Positions 42,842 through 53,867 are shown, counted from the stretch's first letter. The stretch is DNA of 64,000 nt from Andrena cerasifolii (GCF_050908995.1 NC_135120.1:3733433-3797432); one strand, 5' to 3'. The notes: generated from the sequence alone by a model not told the origin. Made by a program: numbers and translations.

Positions 42842-45800
42842 ATGGCTACAGCCGGTTCAAATACCACTCAGGTAGACGCAGTTATAGAGGAATTACAACG
42901 GTTACAATTAAATCAAGAAAACGGGCGTCAACCAAATATTAGAATTCGCGATGCCGCGGACACGGTTCCAGCCTTCGACGGGCGGAACATTACTATACAT
43001 CAATTCACAAAATGCTGTAGGAATGCGAAGAGTATGATCGCGCCAAACGCCGAATACGGTTTAGTACAGCTAATCAAATGTAAACTATCCGGGCAAGCCT
43101 CTCGAGTCATACTTAACGGCGATTATAACACTATCGAAGAGGTAATTAAAGTTCTCAGCTCACGTTTCGCTCCACTACATTCCTCAATCCAGCTATATGG
43201 AGAAATGTCGAAAATTGCTCAGTTACCGAATGAAGCCACTGTAGATTATAGCAGTCGAGTCTCCGGGATCCTCCTACAATTAAGATACTGTAATGAAATA
43301 GAGGTTCCCTTACACGTCGCGCAATACAATCAATCCGCGGAAACAAATTCCATTAAAGCTTTCTTAACGGGGTTAAAACCTGAAATCTACGCACGAATGC
43401 GAACCGTCGAATTCGCTGACCTCGATACCGCCATCAGCACCGCTATCAAAGCCGAGGCAGAGTGTCAAGAAAACATAATGAGGAATAAATTCGCAGAAGG
43501 ACTATCGCACTCCGCGCAGTGCAGTAATTGTTTCGGGTACGGGCACTCAGCTACCGAGTGTAGCAGTAAATTCCCGGCAGGGCAAATAGCACAAATTAGT
43601 TGGAGATCTAAATATTGTAATCATTGTCGAAAAGTAGGACACACGGTTCAGGAATGCCGGAACATAAACACCGCGCCCCAGTCAACACCTAATAATCCTG
43701 GGTCAAGGCCGTCGTCATATAATACCGGGTCTCAAACAATGCCGCGCCAAAGCCAATCAGTAGAATGTAGATATTGTAAAAACAAGGGACACACTATTCA
43801 GGAATGTCGAAAGAAAATGTACAACGACAAACGAAGATCCACAGACACAACCAAACCCGAACTTCAAACACCAAACCCTCCCCAAAATTCTGTACGCAGT
43901 CAAGCCGTGTTAAAATTACGATTATCCGAAACATGGAGAGCCCCTAGTCTAGCTTTATCGAGTCCAGAATTAAGGGCTGATAAGGTAATAATGATGATTG
44001 ATACTGGAGCAGATTTGAGTGTAATCAAAGAAGAAGCCGTATCTCCAGGCACACCAATTTTTTCCGACGTAACCTACGAATTAACAGGAATTACTGAAGG
44101 TTCTCTATCAACAATAGGATATATTAAAACCAAAATCTTAGATACAGTAGCAGAAATTCATGTAGTCAAAACTTTACCAACAGCTCAGGACGGAATTTTA
44201 GGATCAGATTTTTTCCACGGGAGCGGAGCTGTTATAGATTATTCAAGAAAAGGGATCACAATAGGAAACGAATTACTCCCGTTTAAAAACGTGGAAATAA
44301 AAATTCCTGGCCGAATGAGATACCAAATTCCAATCAAAATTCTAAATCAAGGTCTAAAAACCGGATACGTGCCGAAACTAAATGTACACCCCAAAATTTT
44401 AATGGGTAATGCTATAATAACAAACAACGATGGAATAGGATATCTATATGCCATAAACACATCCTCTAATGATATCAAAATCGAGATACCTTCGGTAGAA
44501 ATAGAACCTTACGAAGAAATAAAATTCGAAAGAGAAATTGCATCTCCAGACCATGTTAAACAAATACTCGAACTACTTCGTCTTGACCATCTAAATCCAG
44601 AGGAAAAAGCAAACATAGTAAAATTAATCGAACAATACGCAGATAGATTCCACCTCCCCGGTAGCGAACTAGAAGCGACAAACACTGTGTCTCATAGAAT
44701 AATTACCGAAAACGAGGCACCAGTAAATGTAAAGCAATATCGATACCCCCAAGTCCATAAAGAAGAGATTAACAGACAGATAAATGAACTCATACAGAAC
44801 AAAATAATCTCACATTCAACCTCCCCGTATAACTCACCATTGTTCATAGTAACTAAGAAACGGGATAGCCAAGGGAACATACGTTGGAGAATAGTAATAG
44901 ATTTCCGTCGACTAAATGAAAAAACTATAGGCGACGCGTACCCCTTACCTAATATAGTGGAAATATTAGATCAGCTAGGCAGTGCGAAATATTTCTCAAT
45001 ATTCGACCTAGCATCGGGATTCCATCAGATACCGATGCATCCGGAAGATAAGCACAAAACCGCCTTTTCAACGCCCTATGGACATTACGAATTCAATCGA
45101 ATGCCATTCGGTCTTAAAAACGCTCCAGCTACATTTCAAAGGTTAATGGACCAAGTTCTCACCGGATTACAAGGAATAGAATTATTCGTGTACCTAGACG
45201 ACATAGTAATCTATGCTAGTTCACTTCAAGAACACACAACCAAATTCATAAGATTAATGAATCGGCTAAGGGAAGCCAACCTATCTCTGCAACCAGACAA
45301 ATGCGAATTTCTAAAAAGAGAAGTATGCTATTTAGGACATATCATTAGCGAACAAGGAGTTAAGCCAGACCCAAAGAAACTAGAAGCAGTTAAACAATTC
45401 CCACAACCCAAAACTCAGAAGAATATAAGACAATTTTTAGGACTAGCCGGATACTACCGTAGATTTATAAAGAATTTTTCTAAAATAGCAAAACCATTAT
45501 CTGACCTAACTAGAAAGGATTACAGATTCGAATGGACAATCAAACAACAAATAGCTTTCGAAACTTTACGGGACGCTCTATGTAAAGAACCGATATTACA
45601 ATATCCAGACTTCAATAAACCATTCATCATTACCACAGACGCCTCAGGTTACGCAGTAGGCGCGGTTCTAAGTCAAGGAGAAATCGGGAAAGACCTACCC
45701 ATAGCATACGCCTCGCGAATATTAAACGACGCCGAAACACGGTACGCCCCAACAGAACGCGAACTACTCGCACTAATATACGCCGTACAACATTTCCGTT

Positions 45801-46297
45801 CATACGTATACGGGAAACGTTTTACCCTAGTGATGGACCATAAACCACTGGAATGGCTACATACACTAGATAATCCTACCTCCAGGCTCATGCGCTGGAA
45901 AATAAAATTAGCAGAATACGATTACGAGATAGTATACAAGCCCGGGAGATATAATACTAACGCAGACGCCCTCTCGCGGAATCCAGTAACTTTACTCCCG
46001 CTACAAGTGGAAGGGAAACGATCACGCCCCCAAACCGCCACGAGTCCGGGATCCCCAAATCCAAGCCCAACAAAACAACCTAAGGGAGATGGATCATCCT
46101 CCTCATCATCATCCGATTTCAATCCTGATCAAATACAAATGAGGAGAAAGTTAAAAAGGAAACTTAAAACCACGACTACCACATCATCATCAAACAGACC
46201 GGCGGAGAAAAAGAGGGGAATCACACCAATAGGGGATTCAGAAGAAATGGAAGTATCCACCGCTTTGAAGCAACCAAAAATATTCAGGTATCAGTAG
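42842..46297 (+). CDS. Gypsy Gag-protease-RT-RNase H polyprotein
   Basis: 1151 codons from ATG 42842. Residues 1-215: capsid-like region (FDGRNITIHQFTKCCRNAKS). Three CCHC knuckles follow near 226, 258 and 308 (CSNCFGYGHSATEC, CNHCRKVGHTVQEC, CRYCKNKGHTIQEC). Protease at about 385 (MMIDTGADLSVI). Reverse transcriptase near 640-830, with FDLASGFHQIPM and VYLDDIVIYAS. RNase H near 925-1040, with TTDASGYAVGAVL and NADALSRNP. The end is a Ser/Lys/Arg-rich tail instead of integrase. Gag and Pol are in one frame. It replicates the element through a cytoplasmic particle. No lesions seen. Confidence 0.95.
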   Translation: MATAGSNTTQVDAVIEELQRLQLNQENGRQPNIRIRDAADTVPAFDGRNITIHQFTKCCRNAKSMIAPNAEYGLVQLIKCKLSGQASRVILNGDYNTIEEVIKVLSSRFAPLHSSIQLYGEMSKIAQLPNEATVDYSSRVSGILLQLRYCNEIEVPLHVAQYNQSAETNSIKAFLTGLKPEIYARMRTVEFADLDTAISTAIKAEAECQENIMRNKFAEGLSHSAQCSNCFGYGHSATECSSKFPAGQIAQISWRSKYCNHCRKVGHTVQECRNINTAPQSTPNNPGSRPSSYNTGSQTMPRQSQSVECRYCKNKGHTIQECRKKMYNDKRRSTDTTKPELQTPNPPQNSVRSQAVLKLRLSETWRAPSLALSSPELRADKVIMMIDTGADLSVIKEEAVSPGTPIFSDVTYELTGITEGSLSTIGYIKTKILDTVAEIHVVKTLPTAQDGILGSDFFHGSGAVIDYSRKGITIGNELLPFKNVEIKIPGRMRYQIPIKILNQGLKTGYVPKLNVHPKILMGNAIITNNDGIGYLYAINTSSNDIKIEIPSVEIEPYEEIKFEREIASPDHVKQILELLRLDHLNPEEKANIVKLIEQYADRFHLPGSELEATNTVSHRIITENEAPVNVKQYRYPQVHKEEINRQINELIQNKIISHSTSPYNSPLFIVTKKRDSQGNIRWRIVIDFRRLNEKTIGDAYPLPNIVEILDQLGSAKYFSIFDLASGFHQIPMHPEDKHKTAFSTPYGHYEFNRMPFGLKNAPATFQRLMDQVLTGLQGIELFVYLDDIVIYASSLQEHTTKFIRLMNRLREANLSLQPDKCEFLKREVCYLGHIISEQGVKPDPKKLEAVKQFPQPKTQKNIRQFLGLAGYYRRFIKNFSKIAKPLSDLTRKDYRFEWTIKQQIAFETLRDALCKEPILQYPDFNKPFIITTDASGYAVGAVLSQGEIGKDLPIAYASRILNDAETRYAPTERELLALIYAVQHFRSYVYGKRFTLVMDHKPLEWLHTLDNPTSRLMRWKIKLAEYDYEIVYKPGRYNTNADALSRNPVTLLPLQVEGKRSRPQTATSPGSPNPSPTKQPKGDGSSSSSSSDFNPDQIQMRRKLKRKLKTTTTTSSSNRPAEKKRGITPIGDSEEMEVSTALKQPKIFRYQ

Positions 46298-48189
46298 AGG
46301 TTCACCCCTCCCCCGGACAAATCGGTCTTCCACCGTCAAACCCCAGACCAACCACCCTTAACCGCCCTCACAGCCCACAACAAATGGAAATAGTAGTACT
46401 AGAAAAAGACTGGGATCAAATCATGGAAATAAGCAACGCACAAGTCCCAAAAAGTCATACATATAGAGAGCCACCCAAAATAGACTCTAGTAATAGTAGC
46501 AGCAGCAAGAAAGATAGCCCACCAATAAGAGGTAGAAAATACTGTACAAGAGAATCCAGCGAAACACTATCAGGGCCAATATCCCCAAACACAATAAGAA
46601 AAGATCCACAAAATAACTTTAAAACATCCACGGGACCACCCCGACAGCAAATACAATCACGCCAACAGAGACCACCCCAGCAACAAAAATCACCACCACA
46701 ACAAGCACCACCAAGAATAGTGAACCAAGAAATATATCAGAGTAAAGTAAAAGAAATCACAGACTATTTATGGATGAGAAGGGAAACTGCAGGGATATTT
46801 ATCACTATACATGGGAAACCAGTAGGCGAGGAAAGTACGGAATTCATGAATAGGGAACAAATTAAAATTACCTTACCCCTGCCACTCCAGGCAGGAAGTA
46901 TAATAGAAATTCCCAAACCAGGACGAACCATCTTAGGGATGGTAATGCCAGATCCTCCAAACGAAGAAGCCTATCATACCATAATTAGGCACCTGCATAA
47001 TAAATTAACACAAAATAACATTAACAAAATCTCACTACCCAAAACAGAAATTAATATATCTTGGAAAAAATTAAAACAAATGATCACCCTAAGGTTCCTA
47101 CAAACAAATATCAGCATCACAATCTGCAATGGCACTGTACAGCTGCCATCAGAACAAGATCGTCCAACAATAATTAGAGAAAACCACGAGTCACCAGTTA
47201 GAAACCTGTACCATTGGCCAAACATGAAAAAGGATGTAAGGCAACACATTAAAACATGCATAAGTTGTCAAAAGAAGAAACTAGTACGAACTAAAACAAA
47301 AGAACCCATGATAATAACAGATACACCACTAGACGCCTTTGACAAAATATCCATGGATATTGTGGGACCATTGCCACCCACAAGATCAGGAAAAACATAT
47401 ATACTTACCATACAGAACAATCTAACAAAATTTTCATTAGCAATACCATTAGTCTCATTCACAAGCGAAGAAATAGCCCAGGCATTCACCACACATTTCA
47501 TATGCCAATACGGATGCCCAAAAGCCGTTCTCACAGATCAAGGATCTTCATTCATCAGTTCTCTCATGCGAAACTTTGCAAAGGCTTTCAATATCAAGCA
47601 ATATAAAACTTCAGCATTTCATCCACAGTCAAATGGTTCCCTGGAAAGAAGCCATCATGTATTAGTTGAATATTTAAAACATTACATAACCAAAGAAAAA
47701 CAATGGGATCAGTGGCTACCACAAGCAATGTTCTCTTATAACACTAGTATACACGAAGGTACTAAATACACTCCCTACGAATTAATATATGGTAAAAAAG
47801 CCAGACAACCATCAAGTCTAATACCAAATGATTCATTAACTACATATCCAGACTTTGTGGAGAGGTTAGTAACAAAGTTGCTCAACATTCGCGAACTAGG
47901 ACGCCAAAATTTAGAAAACTCAAAATATCGCCAAAAACACTACTACGACCGAAAGGTATCCTCTGTTAATTACCACAAGGGAGAACAAGTACTGGTTTTA
48001 AAACCGAAAAGAGACAAATTCAGCGACGAATACGATGGGCCTTACACAATCATCGAAATTTTAAAAAACAACAATGTAAAGATAGCTGTGAGCCCCCGTC
48101 GAACTAAGGTTGTCCACAAGGACAGAATAAAAAAGGCCTATACGCCACCAGACTGCGCCGCCCCTAGGGACATTACGGCAAACCATTAA
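46168..48189 (+). CDS. Gypsy integrase ORF in an overlapping -1 frame
   Basis: The frame opens at 46168, overlapping the Gag-Pol ORF by 130 bases in the -1 frame. The first ATG is 46384 (601 residues from there). The N-terminal 130 residues are Pro/Gln/Ser-rich. A zinc-binding HHCC region follows (ENHESPVRNLYHWPNMKK, then HIKTCISCQKKK). The catalytic core has MDIVGPLPPTRSGKTYIL (D), KAVLTDQGSSFISSL (D) and HPQSNGSLERSHHVLVEYL (E). The end, YDGPYTIIEILKNNNVKI and KVVHKDRIKKAY, is the usual C-terminal SH3-like fold. Expression could be by -1 frameshifting, by a subgenomic mRNA, or the split may be a fixed mutation. Confidence 0.9.
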   Translation, partial: NHDYHIIIKQTGGEKEGNHTNRGFRRNGSIHRFEATKNIQVSVEVHPSPGQIGLPPSNPRPTTLNRPHSPQQMEIVVLEKDWDQIMEISNAQVPKSHTYREPPKIDSSNSSSSKKDSPPIRGRKYCTRESSETLSGPISPNTIRKDPQNNFKTSTGPPRQQIQSRQQRPPQQQKSPPQQAPPRIVNQEIYQSKVKEITDYLWMRRETAGIFITIHGKPVGEESTEFMNREQIKITLPLPLQAGSIIEIPKPGRTILGMVMPDPPNEEAYHTIIRHLHNKLTQNNINKISLPKTEINISWKKLKQMITLRFLQTNISITICNGTVQLPSEQDRPTIIRENHESPVRNLYHWPNMKKDVRQHIKTCISCQKKKLVRTKTKEPMIITDTPLDAFDKISMDIVGPLPPTRSGKTYILTIQNNLTKFSLAIPLVSFTSEEIAQAFTTHFICQYGCPKAVLTDQGSSFISSLMRNFAKAFNIKQYKTSAFHPQSNGSLERSHHVLVEYLKHYITKEKQWDQWLPQAMFSYNTSIHEGTKYTPYELIYGKKARQPSSLIPNDSLTTYPDFVERLVTKLLNIRELGRQNLENSKYRQKHYYDRKVSSVNYHKGEQVLVLKPKRDKFSDEYDGPYTIIEILKNNNVKIAVSPRRTKVVHKDRIKKAYTPPDCAAPRDITANH

Positions 48190-48436
48190 CAACTTCACAG
48201 CGCTAAATTTAAAAGTGGTGGGGATTACGAAAAAGGGCTCATTCAGGAAAGTGACACCCTCGAGAAAACCACGCGGAAAATCGCTTAAGAACAAAGAAGG
48301 GAAATAGGAGTCAAGACCGACCACTCAGACAGCCAAGGTAGGAACTATACAAAACACACATTAATAATAAAAAAGAAAAAAGGAATAAATTACAAATCGG
48401 GTTATTATAAAAACGTGGTGTGCCGGTACAGACGAA

Positions 48437-48793
48437 ATGTCAAGAAAATCCGCCGAAGAAAAATGGATTAACCGCCCTCGTCCAGAAGACGACATTAAGG
48501 ACCCAATGCAGAGACTACTAGAAATGGTCTGTTTAAAAGCAAAATGGCCAGGCTACAGGACCGACTGCAGCGATCTTTACAGAAGAAAGATCTGCTATCC
48601 CTGCTACAAAAATCTGAAGGCGGAGGACACCCAATATTATACCCCCGCAAGCCGGCACCTGCTTACCCTACGCAGGCATCTCATCAACTTTAAATACTGT
48701 TTGATCTGCACCAGGGAAATTTACAATTGGGGAGTCGCAGCCCAATGTTCGGACTGCGTCGATACCTTTTTTTGTTATGAGCCCGAGCAATAA
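48437..48793 (+). CDS. Small Cys-rich accessory ORF in the env position of the gypsy element
   Basis: 118 codons from ATG 48437 to TAA. Basic N-terminus (MSRKSAEEKWINRPRPEDDI). Cysteines at 32 and 44, then CxxC pairs at 53/56, 88/91 and 104/107, with H74, H81 and C113. This pattern suggests two zinc sites. There is no signal peptide or membrane segment, so it is not an envelope protein. It starts about 250 bases after the integrase stop, on the same strand. I do not recognise the family. It could be a nucleic-acid-binding or silencing-interacting accessory factor, but that is speculation. Confidence 0.6.
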   Translation: MSRKSAEEKWINRPRPEDDIKDPMQRLLEMVCLKAKWPGYRTDCSDLYRRKICYPCYKNLKAEDTQYYTPASRHLLTLRRHLINFKYCLICTREIYNWGVAAQCSDCVDTFFCYEPEQ

Positions 48794-49284
48794 GGAAGCT
48801 TTGGAGTTGGGGGTAGCTCTAAATGTACTAGGGAGAGAGGAACGGAGGCCTCCGCAATAAACACCATCATTTTTCTATCATACATACGTGTAAAAAAATT
48901 CAATTACCTTCCAAATAAATCCAACCATATCCTGCTACATATTCACGTAATATACTTCAACATTCCTGAAAAACCCTTAGCAACAACGTATAAGAGGGAC
49001 AGCTATATACCGAGGTCAGTGAAGCCGCGATGTAAACAAACCGCGCATTCCTGAAACATAGAGAAACAAAGTCGCGAAGCATTTCAAGGAAACACAAACC
49101 CCAAACAGTAAGAAATAGCTTAACATTGCGAACAGAAAAGGACAGTAAAATTCAGGGGAATAGGTAGTCAATAAGGGGGACAGATTCAGCGTAAGGAGAA
49201 CCACACATATATTTAAGGGACATCAGACAGTCAGGCTTCATTCGATATCAAGTATACGATACCACAGTAAGCAACTATCCTAAA
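48794..49284. other. Gypsy 3' untranslated region
   Basis: Between the Cys-rich ORF and the basic ORF. Several short purine-rich runs; no recognisable domain or structure. Confidence 0.5.
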
Positions 49285-49677
49285 ATGCCTAAGCGATCGG
49301 GGAAAAAGATAAAACGAATACAGATAGCACATAAATTAGCAACATCAACGCCGTCAAGCGAAACATTACCCGGCTCTAAAAATTCAAAATCCATACCATG
49401 GAAACTAAAAAAAATAACAATACCAGAGGTCGATTGACAACCATACGTGGGGATCACCCATTCCGATCCGCGACGGCGCGCATGGAAATATATATTCCTA
49501 TTCGGGACCGGGAACGCACCACCTCCAACGACAGGAACGGCAACCAACGCTACCAAAAACACAGAAACGCTCCAGAAAATAGAAGAGGAGGTAGAGAACC
49601 AGACCTCTATACACGCAGTGCCCATACCTAAACCTACATCTCTCGGGACGAGAGAAAAACCAAGCGGCGAGATGTAA
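49285..49677 (+). CDS. Second small 3' ORF of the gypsy element, basic, with in-frame stop
   Basis: ATG 49285 opens a 50-codon frame (MPKRSGKKIKRIQIAHKLAT) that ends at TGA 49435-49437. The same frame continues open for a further 80 codons (GITHSDPRRRAWKYIFLFGT, then TLQKIEEEVENQTSIHAV) to TAA at 49675-49677, just into the 3' LTR. It may be a 50-residue basic peptide, a readthrough product or a decayed ORF. No family recognised. Confidence 0.35.
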
Positions 49678-50864
49678 CGTACCAATGCGAACCGCCCTAC
49701 ATTTTTTCGTTTTTCTTTACATATTAACCAATGTTCCTTTTCATTTCCATTTAATTTTACGCCTTGTATAGTTAGCACTAAGAATTCTCGAAACACTTGC
49801 GAGCGACATCCCATGCGGCGGGAAGACAGTGAATCTAGTGACGCGCAACGCATGCGCATAACCGCGAATTCAAAGACTAACTCAGTGCCGCGCAGGAATC
49901 AAGCGCGCTTGCGCACACCGCACGAACAACCGGACGCCGAATTATCCGAACGTACTACGCGAGTGGCGCGAACCGGACGTGAATTATAATTGGTGCGCGG
50001 AATCGCACAGCCGATGATTGGTACAACGAAGTACCGCGACTCGGTATAAATACCGGACCATCAGCAACGGGAAAATCAGACTTGGTTCTATCACCGAACC
50101 GCCGAGACCTAGGCAGCTTTAATTAGCTCCTTACTCGAGAAGAAGTTTATTTAAAACTCCAATTCTGATCCATCCTCTTGAGGCAGCTTTAATTAGCTCC
50201 TCAACCACAAACAAATCTCTCGAGGCAGCTTTAGATAGCTCCTCAACCACACTCAATCCTCTCGAGGAAGCTTTAGTTAGCTCCTCAACCACAAACAATC
50301 CTCTCGAGGCAGCTTTAGATAGCTCCTGCACTTTCTTTCTGGCAGCTTTAATTAGCTCCTCAACCACCAACCAAAGCCTATACGACTTCCTACTCCAAAG
50401 CGTGGGGCCAGCTTATAGGCACCAGAAGCATTTCAATCAGAGAGAAGGAATCCTCTCAAATTCTACGTTCGAATCGACCTAGCGTCATTTCCTGTTTTAT
50501 CAACATAACAAACTCTATTCTTTATTACCGACCTAGCGTCGTAACCTAAAAACAACTATAAACTTCATTATCGACCTAGCGTTAAAAACCAATCGCGTGC
50601 GATACGTCATTACGTACCAACGTCCGTTCTATTGTAAAAACAAACTCAATTAACTGAGTACCACACATGTTCATTATAGACCTAGTGTCTCGACATTTAT
50701 TTGAATAAACCATTGTTATTTACACGTTAAAAGGAGGACTCTCGTGTCTTGAAATTCATTTCTCAATCGCATGCCACCCGAACCAATCCCACAATTCACA
50801 GGTAAACCGCTCTACTTGTGAAAACTCCTGTAACTACGGCGACGTCCCGTACAAGAACGTTACA
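49673..50864 (+). repeat. 3' LTR of the gypsy element
   Basis: 1192 bp, the same repeats as the 5' LTR, one substitution noticed near 50832. Followed by CACT at 50865-50868. The purine-rich GAGAGAAAAACCAAGCGGCG just before it may include the polypurine tract. Confidence 0.95.
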
Positions 50865-51551
50865 CACTCAACAATAAATCGTGCGATTGTGGTAAAACAA
50901 TTTCTGAGTATAGAGGATTATTGGCTTTCAACCACACTAAGGCATTCCATACTTTCTTCAAGTCAACTAACTTTTCCCAAACTAGTTTAGATTTCGTTGG
51001 AACGCCCCGCACCAATATGTATAATTCATGATTCTGATTTAAAGGTTCCGTTGAAGGACAGCTTTTTTTTAAATTTTCTTCCAACGGCAAAGGAAGGTGA
51101 AATGTTCTACCCTTTACTTTTGGAAACATATGTTTATGTGGCATATTTTTACGCATTACTGTATCCATTCTCACAATCGTTTGAAACGGTTTAGCTCTTT
51201 GAATGAGAATTCGTTCGTAACCGTTCAACACTGCTATTTCTGGAACTGAACGTACAGCAAGCTTATTTAGAATACATTTTGGTGGTATAGAATCGACGCG
51301 AATTTTATCGTGACAATATCGGCAAATAAAATGCACGTCACCAACTTTGTATCCAATATGATTTAACAATGTTTGCATTACATTTCCCTTGTATGTTCTC
51401 TTAGAAACATCAAGCTTACGAACCGCTCTTTGAAAACTGAGTTTCTCGCAGGAAACGCACGGGATGCGTGGTGTGTCCATAGACCGCTTTGTGAAAGCTC
51501 TAAATGGTAAATAATATCGTGATGTAATCTCTTCCTCGTTCAAGCTTATTT
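50865..51551 (-). pseudogene. Helitron-associated DUF6570-like region
   Basis: The minus strand reads IPCVSCEKLSFQRAVRKL, FICRYCHDKIRVDSIPPKC, NKLAVRSVPEIAVLNGYERI and LIQRAKPFQTIVRM, ending WNALVWLKANNPLYSEI and LPQSHDLLLS. CxxC...CxxC, the LNxYERxLIxRxxPF motif and ALxWLKxNNPLY are hallmarks of the DUF6570 domain that precedes the Rep domain in Helitron proteins. It is joined upstream by a frameshift at a poly-A tract (51557-51570 region) and broken downstream by the gypsy insertion. Confidence 0.8.
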
Positions 51552-52549
51552 CAGTATTTTTTTTTTTTTTGTAACGCTTCAGCTTCTTTCCGAGCTTGCA
51601 GTGTTATTCGTTCAAGTGTTTCAAGGTCACTATCGTTTAAAGATTTGTCTAAAGTATGTAATAGGTCTTTATAAATGTTCACTATTCGGTATAACATTCT
51701 CTTCAAATTTCGTAAATCCGGAAAGTGAGGTGCCAAAATCTCAAACGCTAAAAAATTGGATTTACATAGTTTAGGGTTTATGTAACAACCATGAGAATGA
51801 CCAACTTTTTCAGCATGCACTTTATTAGAACAGCTACTGATATGCTTGTTCAACTTATGTACATTTTTTAATGAGCATTCTAATAATCGTTTGAAGAAAT
51901 CCTGTAAATTATTCAGAATTTCAACATCTTTTGTTTCACAAAGATAATTACAATGCCATGCTTTTGTCGTCTTCTTCGATTGCAATACAGGTAGAACGTT
52001 TATAGCTTTCCCTTCCGAATTCAGTATGATTGATTCAGAACCGGTGAAAGTATGGTATGAACTTTCCGCAAAATATGATTCTGAAGAAGATGTATGTCTG
52101 GATTGTCCACACAAAGCATTAATCCTGTCATCAACACCTAAACATTCTGCTGCGCGCGTTAAAGAAACTTCCACTTTTTGCTTACAATCTTTCAACAGTT
52201 TCCTCATTTCCGAAATGTACTTTTGCCTAATATGAAAACACCATTTTATTATACGCTCAGCTTCCAATCTACTTGCTTCTCTGGACGGCATACTAATAAT
52301 TTTTGTAAGTTTTCTAATATATGTTTCTTTGTTATTTTTGGTTACTATATTGTTATTTGTTACAGCAATATAACGATACTTGTTTATTATTTTCAGAGCA
52401 GCACGACATTTTGCTACTTTATTATAATCATCTCCTTTACGTATTTCATCGTAATATATCTTCCGCTTTTTGGAGATAACTTCTTTATTTAGCTGATAAT
52501 ATTTTTTTCGCTTTGCGCATTTCACTTCTTTATTTGCGTCATACTGCAT
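51551..52549 (-). pseudogene. Helitron-type protein, N-terminal region
   Basis: 332 codons on the minus strand, beginning MQYDANKEVKCAKRKKYYQL and NKEVISKKRKIYY, the Lys/Tyr-rich repeats common at Helitron protein N-termini. Then SMPSREASRLEAERIIKWCF, WHCNYLCETKDVEILNN and HSHGCYINPKLC. The frame ends in KKKKY* at a poly-A tract where the DUF6570-like part continues one frame away. No catalytic domain in this part. Confidence 0.65.
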
Positions 52550-52969
52550 TTTTTCTTGTTTTTTATAACTTCTTTTTGTGCATTATAATATTCATAATTA
52601 TAAAGTTTTTTGCCTTTCTCCCTTTCTTTACAATCTTTGCCCTTTTTTGTGTTACACTCCCCTTTCTTTGCTTTATAAACAGCTTTTCTTTTTAAATTAA
52701 TTTCCTCTTTTTGTTTTTTATAATAATTTTTCGAATAATTACACAGGTATTCTGTCCTACTACCTGGAAGGTATACATTGCTGATTTTTTACTTCGAAAC
52801 CAACAGAGGATGTGGGTCTGTTTGAATTATATTTTTTGTACGTATGGTGACTTCTTTGTCACTATGTACTACATTTTGAACTGGGGATATTTTATTATCT
52901 GTTTCGTTTGTAATATATCTTTGACCGATTTTAAGTGCAGGATCATTTCCACAAGAGGGATTTTTATTA
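52550..52969 (-). pseudogene. Helitron-type protein, further N-terminal pieces
   Basis: On the minus strand, NKNPSCGNDPALKIGQRYIT and DKEVTIRTKNIIQTDPHPLL are open down to about 52790. NYSKNYYKKQKEEINLKRKA and LYNYEYYNAQKEVIKNKK follow in other frames, so at least two frame breaks separate them from 52549. The hairpin-tipped element at 52970 interrupts the 5' side. Confidence 0.5.
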
Positions 52970-53621
52970 TCTAGAGACGCGGTAGCGTCTCGACGCCAAG
53001 TACAGGAAAGACACCCTGTATATGTCGACTGTCCCTACCGTGTACCTTTACTCGTCGCGGAGCCATTCCAACCTAACCTGAAACTTATTTCCTTAATATC
53101 TCATCACGCCTGCAATATTTTCTAAATTTAAAGGCATTTTTCTCATGTAAACCGCAAATAAGCTTTCGAATAAGACCAATTTCAATAAAATCGGTCCGCG
53201 CATAACCGAGATATCGTAATATCGTCTCCTGAATCTGTCAGATGCGATAAGGTTTTTCTCCTGATTCTCCAACCAAATTTTGTCGACATAATACGTATAC
53301 GCGTTACACGCACACCTTCAGCCAAAACGGAACTAACACACGTTTCGTTCGTCAATCGCTATCTTCACTATGCAATCTACTCCAAATTTTGACAGCTTAC
53401 CGTCAAGTTATAACCAAGTTATAAACGTGTTTTTACAAATATATACATAAATGAATTTCTTTTTAATTTAAATGATAAAAACCAATTTAAACCAATTCCA
53501 CCAATCCAATTGTCTTGAAGCTTTGCAGGCGTGCGTAGTTTGGATGACAATACAATATATTTTAAAAAAAAAACCGGAGAGGATGAAAAAATTATCCAGT
53601 CATCAATTAATAATATAATAA

Positions 53622-53826
53622 TAATTTATAATATTGAAAATGATCTGAAGTCATTCTCTATGTAAATTATCTTTGTAAAAACAAGTGAGAACTCCATAAA
53701 AAACTTCAGAAAAGTAAAAAAATTACGCCAAGTACATGAAAGCAAATAAATCACAAAAAATAGAAGATAATAATAATTATAAAATAAAAAAAGATGTGAA
53801 ATCAAAATGAGCTGCACGTACATAAA
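53622..53826. repeat. Single arm of the 7488-type dispersed repeat
   Basis: TAATTTATAATATTGAAAAT to ATCAAAATGAGCTGCACGTA matches 7418-7640. No partner arm follows. Confidence 0.7.
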
Positions 53827-53867
53827 GGTAATGATAAATACAAATAAATATTTTAATACGAATAAAC

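Larger units (their letters stand above)
41512..50864 (+). mobile_element. Ty3/gypsy LTR retrotransposon, 9.35 kb, nearly intact
   Basis: LTRs of 1192 bp at 41512-42703 and 49673-50864 start TGTAACGTACCAATGCG and end CAAGAACGTTACA. I noticed one substitution (TGTATCTACG versus TGTAACTACG). CACT flanks both sides (41508-41511 and 50865-50868). Between them are a gag-protease-RT-RNase H ORF, an overlapping integrase ORF and two small 3' ORFs. It is inserted in Helitron-type coding sequence. The near-identity of the LTRs and the long intact frames indicate a young, possibly active insertion. Confidence 0.95.

Noticed and set aside
48437..49677. An envelope gene behind gypsy pol
   Set aside because: No signal peptide, membrane segment or furin-like site in any frame; the ORFs there are small and Cys-rich or basic.
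49275..49859. 194-codon minus-strand frame across the gypsy 3' end
   Set aside because: It runs antisense through the LTR boundary, part is duplicated in the 5' LTR, and no motif is present; treated as a shadow.
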